Below, one piece after another: positions 26,466-34,659 of a stretch of DNA of 64,000 nucleotides (its first letter is position 1; every line of letters starts with the position of its first letter). Location: contig CAZJLR010000024.1 of the NCBI GenBank assembly GCA_964546815.1, forward strand, positions 1 to 64,000. The letters are read 5' to 3'. The notes under the pieces were generated by a model. That model did not search any database. It was not told where the DNA came from and worked only from the letters and a program-made list of their open reading frames with translations. This DNA comes from JAIEPM01 sp964546815. GTDB lineage: Bacteria > Cyanobacteriota > Vampirovibrionia > Obscuribacterales > Obscuribacteraceae. The translations under genes were made by a program, and so were the position numbers.

Positions 26466-26528
26466 GCACCGAATTTGGTGGTGAGCTCGTAAAACCCCGG
26501 CGAATAAAGGCTTTCCTTGTAGGGATCC

Positions 26529-26558
26529 TTGACAGTTTTGCCTTGCTGATACTAAGAT
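26529..26558 (+). promoter_or_regulatory. Sigma-70-like promoter for the DUF378 gene
   Basis: A perfect TTGACA is followed after 18 bases by TAAGAT, in the gap upstream of the small membrane protein gene. The implied leader is about 70 bases. Confidence 0.55.
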
Positions 26559-26633
26559 GAAATTAACCACACTGAAAGATCGGACAGCTATGCCTGTCCG
26601 GCAGCTGGTTTTAGAAAATACAGGTATAAGAAA

Positions 26634-26831
26634 ATGAAAAATTTGGATCTGATCGCCATGGTATTGCTTTTGATTGGAGGCATTAACTGGGGCTTGGTAG
26701 GCGCGTTTAACTACAATCTGGTTTCCAGTTTACTTGGAGACGCAAGCATGATGACTAGAGTTGTTTACGGAATGGTTGGGCTCTGTGCGGTTTACAACGC
26801 ATATAAGTTCATGCAAAAGAAAGCAGCCTGA
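26634..26831 (+). CDS. Small DUF378-family membrane protein
   Basis: 65 residues. Two membrane helices (about 5-25 and 40-58), with the family pattern G-G-I-N-W-G-L-V-G in the first helix and V-Y-G-M-V-G-L between them. An AGG lies nine bases before the ATG. DUF378 proteins are widespread and have no assigned role. It stands alone with its own promoter. Confidence 0.9.
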   Translation: MKNLDLIAMVLLLIGGINWGLVGAFNYNLVSSLLGDASMMTRVVYGMVGLCAVYNAYKFMQKKAA

Positions 26832-27039
26832 ACATCTCAAATCAAAAAATCTCAGCGCTTTGCCGCTTTCTGAGCGTCAACTCGACAGGCGTGGAAATTT
26901 TTGTCCGCTAAGTTATTTGCTGAGCAATATATAGAATGAGGGTCGTGCCAAATTCTTGCCAAAAATCTGCCCGTACTTTGCCAACAATCTCAGATTACAC
27001 TTTGTTCATCGGGATTGGGACGGGTTGGAGGTTTGGGAA

Positions 27040-27522
27040 ATGGACTACGATTGTCAGGATTTGCCGCGAGAAGCTCGGCACATTGCTCGTGAGCTAGATA
27101 ACGGTGATGTCCGCGAGGCCTCACATCACTTGCGCGAAGACCTTTTCCAATTGCAAAATGATCCGCGGGCTCAAAGGGAATTATTGAGGCTGGTCGACAG
27201 ATTTGATAACAAAGGTCAGGGCGCTGACTTGCAAATTCAATACGGCTACGAAGGCAGAGTTTCTTGGAACATCGTTAGCCCGTATGCTCAACCATATGAG
27301 CAAGCACCACAACCATATTACCCAGCGCAACAACAGCCATATTATCCGCCTCAACCACAACCACAGCCCTATTATCGTCAACCTGATGTTGTCGTAGTAC
27401 CACAACGTCCAGACCCAGGCGATCAGTTTGTGAATGGGCTTGGATTGGGCATCGGAGTAGGTGTCGGCGCAGCTATTACACGCGGCATCTTTGGTGGCGG
27501 ATACGACCGTCATCGCCGTTAA
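27040..27522 (+). CDS. Hypothetical protein with Pro/Gln/Tyr-rich linker and glycine-rich tail
   Basis: ATG 27040 has GGAG nine bases upstream. A TTG at 26956 would add 28 residues and cannot be excluded. 160 residues. The first 65 are charged and helical (E-A-R-H-I-A-R-E-L-D and E-A-S-H-H-L-R-E-D-L). Residues about 75-120 are Pro, Gln and Tyr repeats (Q-P-Y-Y-P). The last 30 contain a Gly/Val stretch (G-L-G-L-G-I-G-V-G-V-G) like a glycine-zipper membrane segment, followed by an Arg/His tail. Family unknown. A strong terminator follows. Confidence 0.7.
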   Translation: MDYDCQDLPREARHIARELDNGDVREASHHLREDLFQLQNDPRAQRELLRLVDRFDNKGQGADLQIQYGYEGRVSWNIVSPYAQPYEQAPQPYYPAQQQPYYPPQPQPQPYYRQPDVVVVPQRPDPGDQFVNGLGLGIGVGVGAAITRGIFGGGYDRHRR

Positions 27523-27593
27523 TCCAGGCAATTAGAAAGCAAATTTTTCATCCAATCAGCCGAGCGAAAGCTCACCCCAGCCAATCAAAACTA

Positions 27594-27628
27594 AGCGAGC
27601 TGCGCACTGCAAACGCGGCTCGCTTTTT
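27594..27628 (+). terminator. Rho-independent terminator
   Basis: AGCGAGC/GCTCGCT plus a T-G pair and GCG/CGC make an 11-bp stem with a 9-base loop, followed by TTTT and a T-rich stretch. It lies 70 bp after the preceding plus-strand gene and before the convergent minus-strand gene. Confidence 0.85.
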
Positions 27629-27653
27629 CTTTGCCGTTTGAATGAAAAGGCAA

Positions 27654-28112
27654 TTACATTGCGGGAATGACAGATGGACAGGCTTTTACTTTTGCCAGCA
27701 GTTCTGCGTGAAACTGGCTGAATTTTTCGCCACCCACCTCTGCAGGAATGCGGACGCACTCTTTGTCGTGTGCTTCAGCTGCAGCGTTTTGCCAGGTGTC
27801 ATAAGGAAATTCAGAACTCTTTTGTCTTCTGTACCAAATTTCAAGACATTGTTCTTTCCAGACGATTAAGAGCGGCACAGGGGTGCCTTCAGCATTTTTC
27901 TCTTGCAATGTGCTGAGCCATGATTTATTGATTTTGATTGGGGTGCCGCCAGGGTAAACTTTGGCTTCTCTATCAGACAAGACGACTATAATTTCTGGCG
28001 TGCAAGCATGCACTGCCACCAGAACTGATTCGCCCTGCTTGCACCAGGCGAGTGTTTTAATGTAGTCAAGGAAGCTATCGAAAACCAGGCTGGGGGATTT
28101 TGTTTCTGTCAT
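27654..28112 (-). CDS. Hypothetical protein, no recognised domain
   Basis: 152 residues from ATG 28112. Mixed alpha/beta composition, no signal peptide or membrane segment. Visible strands are V-L-V-A-V-H-A-C and I-I-V-V-L-S-D, and there is a W-K-E-Q-C-L-E-I-W-Y segment with aromatic residues. It stands alone on the minus strand between plus-strand genes. No function proposed; codon use looks like its neighbours. Confidence 0.65.
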   Translation of the reverse strand: MTETKSPSLVFDSFLDYIKTLAWCKQGESVLVAVHACTPEIIVVLSDREAKVYPGGTPIKINKSWLSTLQEKNAEGTPVPLLIVWKEQCLEIWYRRQKSSEFPYDTWQNAAAEAHDKECVRIPAEVGGEKFSQFHAELLAKVKACPSVIPAM

Positions 28113-28242
28113 CGCCTTTACCGTGTCGCTGCTAGTCTCCTAGCTTATCGCTTTCTTCGGGCTTTTTCCTGAAATGAGATTGTCGAGTCGATCTTCAATT
28201 TGCAAGGTGTGATATTCTGCTTTGAACTTTCTGAGGAGCTTT

Positions 28243-28578
28243 ATGTCTAGCGATCTCATTAATCTAGATGAGCTGAAAAACCTTTACGGCGACGCTTCTG
28301 TGAGGGAACTCCTTGAGATGTCTCTTGGAGAAGCTCGTGGCTTGGTAAATGAACTCAAAGCCAAGATTCCCGCGCGCAATAGCAGCGCAGTGTCGGCTGA
28401 TGCTCATCAACTAAAGGGCATGGCTGCCACCATGACAATGAATCGTCTGGCTGAGCTGGCACACAAGCTTGAAATCAGCTCTAAGTCGCAAAATTGGGAT
28501 GAATGCGATACTTTGATAGTGTCGGTAGATGCTTGTTTTGGCGAGCTGGAAGTTTTCTTGAAAAAGGTTCTAGCCTGA
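28243..28578 (+). CDS. Free-standing HPt phosphotransfer protein
   Basis: ATG 28243 has GAGGAG four bases upstream; the frame's TTG at 28222 is not needed. 111 residues, a single HPt domain with H-Q-L-K-G (His55) followed by M-A-A-T-M. Cytoplasmic. It is the first gene of a plus-strand signalling run that continues with a membrane histidine kinase 49 bp downstream, a response regulator and a REC-HPt-REC protein, so it could carry phosphate among them. Confidence 0.85.
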   Translation: MSSDLINLDELKNLYGDASVRELLEMSLGEARGLVNELKAKIPARNSSAVSADAHQLKGMAATMTMNRLAELAHKLEISSKSQNWDECDTLIVSVDACFGELEVFLKKVLA

Positions 28579-28627
28579 CGCGCTTAAGTTTTCAATTGAT
28601 GAACTGAGCCGCGATTTGTCTCATATA

Positions 28628-30127
28628 ATGAACAATGTCTCGAACTGGCGGACTTTGTTCTTGAAAACGATGCAGCTAGGTCTTAAGTTGTCGCACAAGG
28701 TCTTGTTGCTGGTTGTGCTGCCGCTTGTTTTTGAGCTGGGCTTGTTGGCTGTGCTTGCAGTGTTGCTAAGCAAGTCAGAGGCTGAAACTTTTAGAGAGCA
28801 TCATGCTCGCGCAGTCATTGCCGAAAGTAATGCATTGCTCAAAAATTTCATGGACGCCGGCATTCTTTTTCATTTATACAAGACGACTAAAAACGAAAGT
28901 TTTTTGCAGCGTCAACTCGAGTTGCTAGACGAAATTCCCAAAGAATTCAGATCGCTTAAAGTTATGGTTGCTGATAGTCCCCAGCAAGCAAAAATGCTCG
29001 AAAATTTTGACAAAGTTTGTCGCAAAGGATTGCTGCTGTTGAGCGATGCCAGGCGCGTCGGCGGCGATGACAGCAGCGCCTTTCGCTGGCAGGGAGCAAA
29101 TACAGAACTTGCCGAAATCACAGATGAACTGGTAAATGGTTTGCGCAAGTTTGTCAAAGAAATGGAACTCGGCTCGCAAATAGGCACAGAGCGCGAGGCT
29201 GCTTTGCGAAAATCGGTGACTCTCTGTCTTTATTTTGGCGCGGCGCTAAACATCATAATTGCTGTTGCACTCGCTGTTTATTTCAACCGTGGAACAAGCA
29301 GTCGCCTTCTGGTTTTAGTGGACAACACAAAACGGCTTGCCCAGGGGCTTCCGTTGACTGCAGCTGCGCCGGGGCAAGATGAAATAGCACATCTAGATAA
29401 AGTGTTTCATGATATGGCCGATGCTCTTGCTGACGCGGCCAAACGCAAAGCAGAGCTTGTCTCAATGGTGACTCATGACTTGCGCACACCGCTGACCTCG
29501 ATTCAGTCGACTTTGACATTGCTGTCTGAAGGTGTGCTTGGAGAAATTCCGCCTAAAGCTGCCAAAAAAGTCAACATTGCTTCAGACAGCACCAGACGAT
29601 TAATCGGGCTTATTAACGACTTGCTTGATATTGAAAAACTCGAAGCCGGAAAAATGCAAATCGTAATTAAAGATTGCTCTGCCTCGCCGATTGTCGATGC
29701 TTCTGTAAACGCGGTTGCGGCCTTTGCAGACGAGGCGGGGGTAGGTATTGAAAAAGACCCTGCGGAGTATATGGTGCAAGCAGATGCAGACAGAGTTGTG
29801 CAAGTAATCATCAATTTGCTTTCCAATGCAGTAAAGTTTTCGCCGCGAGATTCCCTGGTAAAACTTGAGCTTGAAAAAATTGGAGACTGGCTTGAGTTCA
29901 GAGTAGTGGACCAGGGTAGAGGCATACCGGAAGAGCATTTGAGCAAAGTCTTTGAGCGCTTTTCGCAGGTTGATCCTAACAACCCAACTGAAAGAAAAGG
30001 AACCGGTTTGGGATTGCCGATATGCAAAGCCATAATTGAAGGTCATGGTGGCAGCATTGGTGTTAAGAGTAAGCCTGGGGAAGGCAGCAACTTTTGGTTT
30101 AGATTGAAGTCGAGTGAGCGGGGCTGA
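28628..30127 (+). CDS. Membrane sensor histidine kinase with CHASE3-like periplasmic domain
   Basis: ATG 28628 is taken; TTG 28616 and ATG 28670 are other options and the Shine-Dalgarno is weak. 499 residues. One membrane helix lies at about 23-45 and a second at about 195-220. Between them is a 150-residue helical region that resembles a CHASE3-type four-helix bundle. HAMP follows, then H283 in V-T-H-D-L-R-T-P, an N box N-L-L-S-N-A-V-K-F-S and G boxes G-R-G and G-T-G-L-G-L. It has no fused receiver. A TPR lipoprotein gene begins ten bases after its stop and a response regulator follows, so those are likely partners. The kinase core is close in style to that of the phytochrome in this window. 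Confidence 0.9.
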   Translation: MNNVSNWRTLFLKTMQLGLKLSHKVLLLVVLPLVFELGLLAVLAVLLSKSEAETFREHHARAVIAESNALLKNFMDAGILFHLYKTTKNESFLQRQLELLDEIPKEFRSLKVMVADSPQQAKMLENFDKVCRKGLLLLSDARRVGGDDSSAFRWQGANTELAEITDELVNGLRKFVKEMELGSQIGTEREAALRKSVTLCLYFGAALNIIIAVALAVYFNRGTSSRLLVLVDNTKRLAQGLPLTAAAPGQDEIAHLDKVFHDMADALADAAKRKAELVSMVTHDLRTPLTSIQSTLTLLSEGVLGEIPPKAAKKVNIASDSTRRLIGLINDLLDIEKLEAGKMQIVIKDCSASPIVDASVNAVAAFADEAGVGIEKDPAEYMVQADADRVVQVIINLLSNAVKFSPRDSLVKLELEKIGDWLEFRVVDQGRGIPEEHLSKVFERFSQVDPNNPTERKGTGLGLPICKAIIEGHGGSIGVKSKPGEGSNFWFRLKSSERG

Positions 30128-30136
30128 TAGCGACTG

Positions 30137-31681
30137 ATGCGTCCTGCTTCTTTGCTTATTTTTCTGCTTGTTATTATGAGCATTTCTGCCTGTTCTAATC
30201 TCGATCGCTCTTTCAATCTTCGTTATTGGGAACGCAATCGCTTGCTGGCTGAAAGAGAAAAATTGCAGCACCACTATTCAGAGTCTTTGTCTGCCGCCAA
30301 AAGTGCGATTAGTTATGCCGAGTCTTTTGGTGATAGCGACTTTCGACTTGCGGTAAGTCTCGACGATTTAGCAGAGATTTATATGGACAAAGAGAAATAC
30401 AAACTGGCAAAGCCATTAATCAGGCGCTCGTTAGATGTTTTGTCCAGAGCAAAACAAGCGTCGGCAAATAATCTAGAAAAAGAAATTATTGCTCAGGAAA
30501 AAGCATTGGCATTAAGAATGCTTGGCGATCTCGATTACCAAACAGGAAAGTATTCTGATGCATTGAAATCATTCGCCGATTCTCGCGCAATTTTATCCCT
30601 GTACTGCAAGCAAGACGGTAAGGATGCCGGCAATCCGCTGGGCCTTGAATTTGTGAAATCAATTTGGGGAGAAGCTGAATCGCAGTACAAGTTGAATGAT
30701 TTGACCGCGGCTGAATCGAGTTATCGTATTGCTTTGAAAATTGCACAAGAGAATTATTATCCGATTGCAGAAGAAATTAAAGATCGCTTTCAGGAATTTT
30801 TCCAAAGCACAGGGCGAAGTCTAGACGCACAAAAGCTCAATATCGGAAATCACTGGTCTCTGACAATACTAAAGGCGAAAGAGGCTTATCGAGCAAAGAA
30901 TTTTGCATTGGCTACACAGCTTTATTTGCAGTGCCTTGATGATTCTCGCAGTATGAATGATGATGGCTTTCATTACGCTGTTACATGCAAACTGCTTGCC
31001 GATAATTGTGGGCGGCAGGCTGATTTTAAGGGAGTCGCTTACTATGACAATGAAGCTATTGCATCCTGTAGAAAGATGGCGCACCCAAGTACTACGCTTC
31101 TAATTGATTTGTACGCAGACCTGGCGCGCCTGCAAAATTTGCTGGGCAAAACTGTGGAATGGGAAAATACTCTGAAAGAGCAGTTGAAATTAGAAGAGTC
31201 GGTGCACGGTGCGCAATCACTTGAAGCAGCAAAAGTCATGGCTAGCCTGGCTGAAGCTGAGCTCAGCAATAGAAAAAATGATGATGCTAAAAAACATGCC
31301 GAGCTTGCATTTCATTCAATCAAGCCACTGAATGTTTATCCCAAATCGTCTGTTTATGCGTTTCAATCTATTGCAAGAGTCCTAATGACTTCAGGCGATT
31401 ACAAATTGGCCAGGCAGGCTGCCTTAGAGTCGATTAAGGAGAATCAAGGGATTCCTCCAACTGTTTTGTTTCAACTTGCTGCCATACTGGCTAAAAATGG
31501 AGACTACAAGCAGTCGGACGAATTGGCAGCTTCAGGCATAACACATGTGAAAGCATTCAGTTCAAAAAATGAGCTTGAGACGGTTAACGAGATGACTGCA
31601 ACGTTAAATCAATTCATTGCAGGCAAAGACGCTATATCTGTCCGTTGTTTCCGGACATGGATTTCGGAACTCAGCAAGTAA
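30137..31681 (+). CDS. TPR-rich lipoprotein
   Basis: 514 residues. The N-terminus is a lipoprotein signal with lipobox I-S-A-C (Cys19), followed by Ser, Asn and Leu, so it is probably anchored in the outer membrane. The rest is helical, with repeated TPR-like pairs (A-V-S-L-D-D-L-A-E-I-Y, A-L-R-M-L-G-D-L-D-Y, A-A-K-V-M-A-S-L-A-E-A-E). It starts ten bases after the kinase gene. An accessory role to the periplasmic part of that kinase is possible but not shown. No enzyme motif. Confidence 0.85.
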   Translation: MRPASLLIFLLVIMSISACSNLDRSFNLRYWERNRLLAEREKLQHHYSESLSAAKSAISYAESFGDSDFRLAVSLDDLAEIYMDKEKYKLAKPLIRRSLDVLSRAKQASANNLEKEIIAQEKALALRMLGDLDYQTGKYSDALKSFADSRAILSLYCKQDGKDAGNPLGLEFVKSIWGEAESQYKLNDLTAAESSYRIALKIAQENYYPIAEEIKDRFQEFFQSTGRSLDAQKLNIGNHWSLTILKAKEAYRAKNFALATQLYLQCLDDSRSMNDDGFHYAVTCKLLADNCGRQADFKGVAYYDNEAIASCRKMAHPSTTLLIDLYADLARLQNLLGKTVEWENTLKEQLKLEESVHGAQSLEAAKVMASLAEAELSNRKNDDAKKHAELAFHSIKPLNVYPKSSVYAFQSIARVLMTSGDYKLARQAALESIKENQGIPPTVLFQLAAILAKNGDYKQSDELAASGITHVKAFSSKNELETVNEMTATLNQFIAGKDAISVRCFRTWISELSK

Positions 31682-31796
31682 CCGAACATGTTGGGCTCAT
31701 AAATCATTTGTCTGAAATGAGCTGCATACGCGGTAAAATAGTAGTCCGGCGAAAATTGTTGTGCATACTGGTCTTTCGGAAAGATTTGAGTGTCTT

Positions 31797-32174
31797 ATGA
31801 AAATTGACAAGGTTCTGATGGTCGATGATGATGATTACATTCGAAAGATTGCTGAAATTTCTTTGCGCAAAGTTGGCAAGTGGGAAGTATGCGTTGCTAC
31901 CTGCGGGCAAGAAGCCCTTGTAATGGCAAACGATAATGCTCCCGACGTAATTTTAATGGACGTGAGCATGCCCGATCTCGACGGTCCGAGCACCTTCAAC
32001 AAGCTGAAGGAAAGCCAGGCTACTTCAGCGATACCCGTGATTTTTCTCACTGGGCGAGTACTTAACGAAGAAGTCGAGGAATATCGTAAACTAGGAGTTG
32101 CTGGAGTCATTAATAAGCCTTTTGACCCTATGAAACTTCCAGCCGAGATACGGCGTTTGCTCAATGCAGACTAA
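31797..32174 (+). CDS. Single-domain response regulator (CheY-like)
   Basis: ATG 31797 begins exactly where a receiver fold should (M-K-I-D-K-V-L-M-V-D-D-D-D); the frame's GTG at 31761 would add 12 residues without domain value. 125 residues. The acidic cluster, phospho-acceptor Asp in L-M-D-V-S-M-P-D-L-D-G, Thr in F-L-T-G and Lys in N-K-P-F are all present. No output domain, so it acts by protein contact or as a phosphate relay for the HPt proteins nearby. Confidence 0.9.
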   Translation: MKIDKVLMVDDDDYIRKIAEISLRKVGKWEVCVATCGQEALVMANDNAPDVILMDVSMPDLDGPSTFNKLKESQATSAIPVIFLTGRVLNEEVEEYRKLGVAGVINKPFDPMKLPAEIRRLLNAD

Positions 32175-32225
32175 ACCGTGGAACTCGAATCACTTTTGTC
32201 ACAAGATTGAGTCCAAATTCGGCCA

Positions 32226-33491
32226 ATGAAAATTCTTGTTATCGATTCCGATTTGCGTTTCAGACGCCTTGTTATGGCTGCTCTAGAACCATTTGATGCT
32301 GTCGTAATTCAGTCTACAAGTCTGAAAGAAGCCGATATCGAGTTACAGGTTTCTCATCCGGACTTCATTGTTTTGGACGATGCCCAGCCCGATGGCAACG
32401 GCATTGAGTGGCTTGCTGCCAAGCGTGCTCTTGGCATTAAAACAGCTGCTTTGTTCTTTAGCTCAAGCTGCCACAGCACAGAGCACTTTTGCGCTGTAAT
32501 GAGCGATATTCATGTGCGTTGCTTATTGCACAAGCCGGTAACCGCGGCAAGTTTAAGTCGTGTGTTTGAACATCATTTGAGTCAAAAAGACGAAGCGCAA
32601 AGCACTGCGGCAATCTCGTCAAATGACATGAGCGAAATAGAAAAAGAGCTGAAAGCACTTTCGGTTGAATATATTCGTGAGTTGCCCGAGCGCTTTCAGT
32701 TCTTGAAAAGGCAAGTTGTAGACCTGAAGCAGGGACGAGGCGAGCCTGACACTGCAAAAAATGAAGCTCACAAAATCAAGGGTACTGCAGCATCTTATGG
32801 CGTTCATGATGTCGGTGAACAGGCAGTGATTATTGATGACTGCTTGCGAGCAGTTTGCAATCAGTCTGCATCTGCTGAAATATGGGCAAAGCTAGAAGCT
32901 AGTTTAGATCAGGCGTTGAAGCTTTCTTTCGATGCAGTCGATAAAGTCGACGCACAAACAGCGGCTCCGGCTGTTTATGACGTAAATACTGCCATGCGCA
33001 ACATCGGTTTGCCGGGGACGCGTGGGCAAACTATCGTAATTGTCGATGACGATGCTGATTTCACCAAACGTGTATCGCTGGTGCTTGGCTATGAAGACAT
33101 GCTTGTTTATTCGTTTAACGATGCGAAAAATATCATTACTGTGCTTGAGCATTTGAGTCCTGATTTGCTTGTACTCGATTTGAACATGCCCGACATGGAT
33201 GGCTTTGAGGTCTGTAAGCGAATCAGAATTGATGGGCGGTATGCGCATTTACCCATTGTATTTTTGACTGCGCAAACTGGCTGGGAAACCAGGGTTGCAG
33301 CTTTTGATGCCGGCGCAGATGACTACATACCTAAGCCGGTGGTAAACCAGGAGTTGATTGCGCGAATCCGTGTGCGTGCTGAAAAATCGCAACTGCAAAA
33401 GGAAGTCAACAGCCAATCGTCAGTTAATAAGTTGCTCTGGCAGGCGCTTTTGATGGTGCTGGTTCAGCAGCCTACGGGCAATAAAACTTGA
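32226..33491 (+). CDS. REC-HPt-REC phosphorelay protein
   Basis: 421 residues. Receiver 1 (1-120) has Asp51/Asp52 in V-L-D-D-A-Q-P. The HPt (about 135-240) has H-K-I-K-G (His182). Receiver 2 (about 260-385) has Asp318 in V-L-D-L-N-M-P-D-M-D-G and K-P-V-V. The 35-residue tail resembles in spacing the start of the GGDEF domain in the paralogous diguanylate cyclase at 34659, but no GGDEF follows. It has no kinase and no classic output. The layout mirrors that paralogue, so the two may have arisen by duplication with loss of the cyclase here. Confidence 0.87.
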   Translation: MKILVIDSDLRFRRLVMAALEPFDAVVIQSTSLKEADIELQVSHPDFIVLDDAQPDGNGIEWLAAKRALGIKTAALFFSSSCHSTEHFCAVMSDIHVRCLLHKPVTAASLSRVFEHHLSQKDEAQSTAAISSNDMSEIEKELKALSVEYIRELPERFQFLKRQVVDLKQGRGEPDTAKNEAHKIKGTAASYGVHDVGEQAVIIDDCLRAVCNQSASAEIWAKLEASLDQALKLSFDAVDKVDAQTAAPAVYDVNTAMRNIGLPGTRGQTIVIVDDDADFTKRVSLVLGYEDMLVYSFNDAKNIITVLEHLSPDLLVLDLNMPDMDGFEVCKRIRIDGRYAHLPIVFLTAQTGWETRVAAFDAGADDYIPKPVVNQELIARIRVRAEKSQLQKEVNSQSSVNKLLWQALLMVLVQQPTGNKT

Positions 33492-33528
33492 TACACTTCT
33501 TGGGTGCCTGTGGGACGGCTAAATACCG

Positions 33529-34659
33529 ATGAATTCTTGGAAACTTGCCAGTCTAACTCTGCCATTGGTGTTTTCGATTGCACCTGTCACTGCCGCTGGC
33601 GTTCCGTCGATGAGCGGACAGGACTCGGTAGTTCCAAAGCGGCAATTAATTGCACAGCAAGAAAATAATTCAAGCGATTCTATGCCGCATGGCCCTGGGT
33701 CTGCATGGGCTAATTCGTTTTCGCCGGAAAACGGAAATCAGCAGCAAGAGCAAATGCAGTCCAACTATGCTGAAAATCCCGCGCAATTCCAATCTGGTCC
33801 ACCTCAAGCTTACAATGCGCCTGAAGGTGGCTATTCAAGTCCTTATCAGCCAAGTTCAGGCTATTCCAATCCTGCCTATCTAAACACGCACTTGTTCAAT
33901 CAAACTCAGGCAAACCCCTGGCGTGATGCGGCTCCGCAGGGCATACTCAGCTCGCGAGTTCAGCCTGCTGTTTTGCCCGAAGGATTGGTTTTGCCAATTC
34001 AGCTTGATTCTTCAATCGACATAGATAAAGCTCAGCCTGGTGATTACGTGCAGGCACATATTACGCAAAATATTTCTGCCGGTGGCGCTGCATATTTGCC
34101 TGGCGGAAGTGTTGTATCTGGTTCTGTGAGTAAGGCATCTGATGATGGGCAAAAAGGTCACTCAGGCAAACTCAGTATTGATTTTGTACAGGTCAAACTG
34201 CCAAATGGGCGATTGATTCGCATGAATGCACACTTGCTTGGTCGTATAGCCAATTATGTACCGCGCGACCCGACAAGTGCGGGCAGCAGATTTGCCGGTG
34301 CAGCCTGGCGCGGTGGGCTTGGCTCTGGATTGTCCTCGGGGGTGGGCACCGTATTTAGTGCTGTTGCCGATGGTGGCAGTGGTCCTGGTGGCGGCGCATA
34401 TGCCGGTGCTTTTATGGGTGGCGCTTCAGGACTGCTTGAGACACTGTTCTATAGGCATGGACATCGCCAGGACACATTTTTGCACCCTGGCACGCGTATG
34501 CAAATGCAACTTGATTCTAATCTCGATTTGCCTAGTATTGCCAATGCGAATCGCTATTTACCTGGGTCTGGACAAAATACGGGCATTTTTCTCTTAATGC
34601 TATCTCCTGTTTTTGATCTACGAAAGCCATTACTAAAACAGTTGAGATTTCCAAACTAA
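33529..34659 (+). CDS. Secreted protein with VirB10/TrbI-like beta domain
   Basis: 376 residues. A signal peptide opens the protein (M-N-S-W-K-L-A-S-L-T-L-P-L-V-F-S, cleavage near T-A-A-G). Residues about 25-145 are disordered, rich in Gln, Asn, Ser, Pro and Tyr. Residues about 155-245 read L-P-E-G-L-V-L-P-I-Q-L-D, P-G-D-Y-V-Q-A-H-I and Y-L-P-G-G-S-V-V-S-G-S-V, a pattern shared with the TrbI/VirB10-like barrel fold. A Gly-rich stretch (about 255-300) follows. It shares one base with the next gene (TAATG), so it belongs to the signalling run. Periplasmic or outer-membrane placement is inferred. Confidence 0.75.
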   Translation: MNSWKLASLTLPLVFSIAPVTAAGVPSMSGQDSVVPKRQLIAQQENNSSDSMPHGPGSAWANSFSPENGNQQQEQMQSNYAENPAQFQSGPPQAYNAPEGGYSSPYQPSSGYSNPAYLNTHLFNQTQANPWRDAAPQGILSSRVQPAVLPEGLVLPIQLDSSIDIDKAQPGDYVQAHITQNISAGGAAYLPGGSVVSGSVSKASDDGQKGHSGKLSIDFVQVKLPNGRLIRMNAHLLGRIANYVPRDPTSAGSRFAGAAWRGGLGSGLSSGVGTVFSAVADGGSGPGGGAYAGAFMGGASGLLETLFYRHGHRQDTFLHPGTRMQMQLDSNLDLPSIANANRYLPGSGQNTGIFLLMLSPVFDLRKPLLKQLRFPN

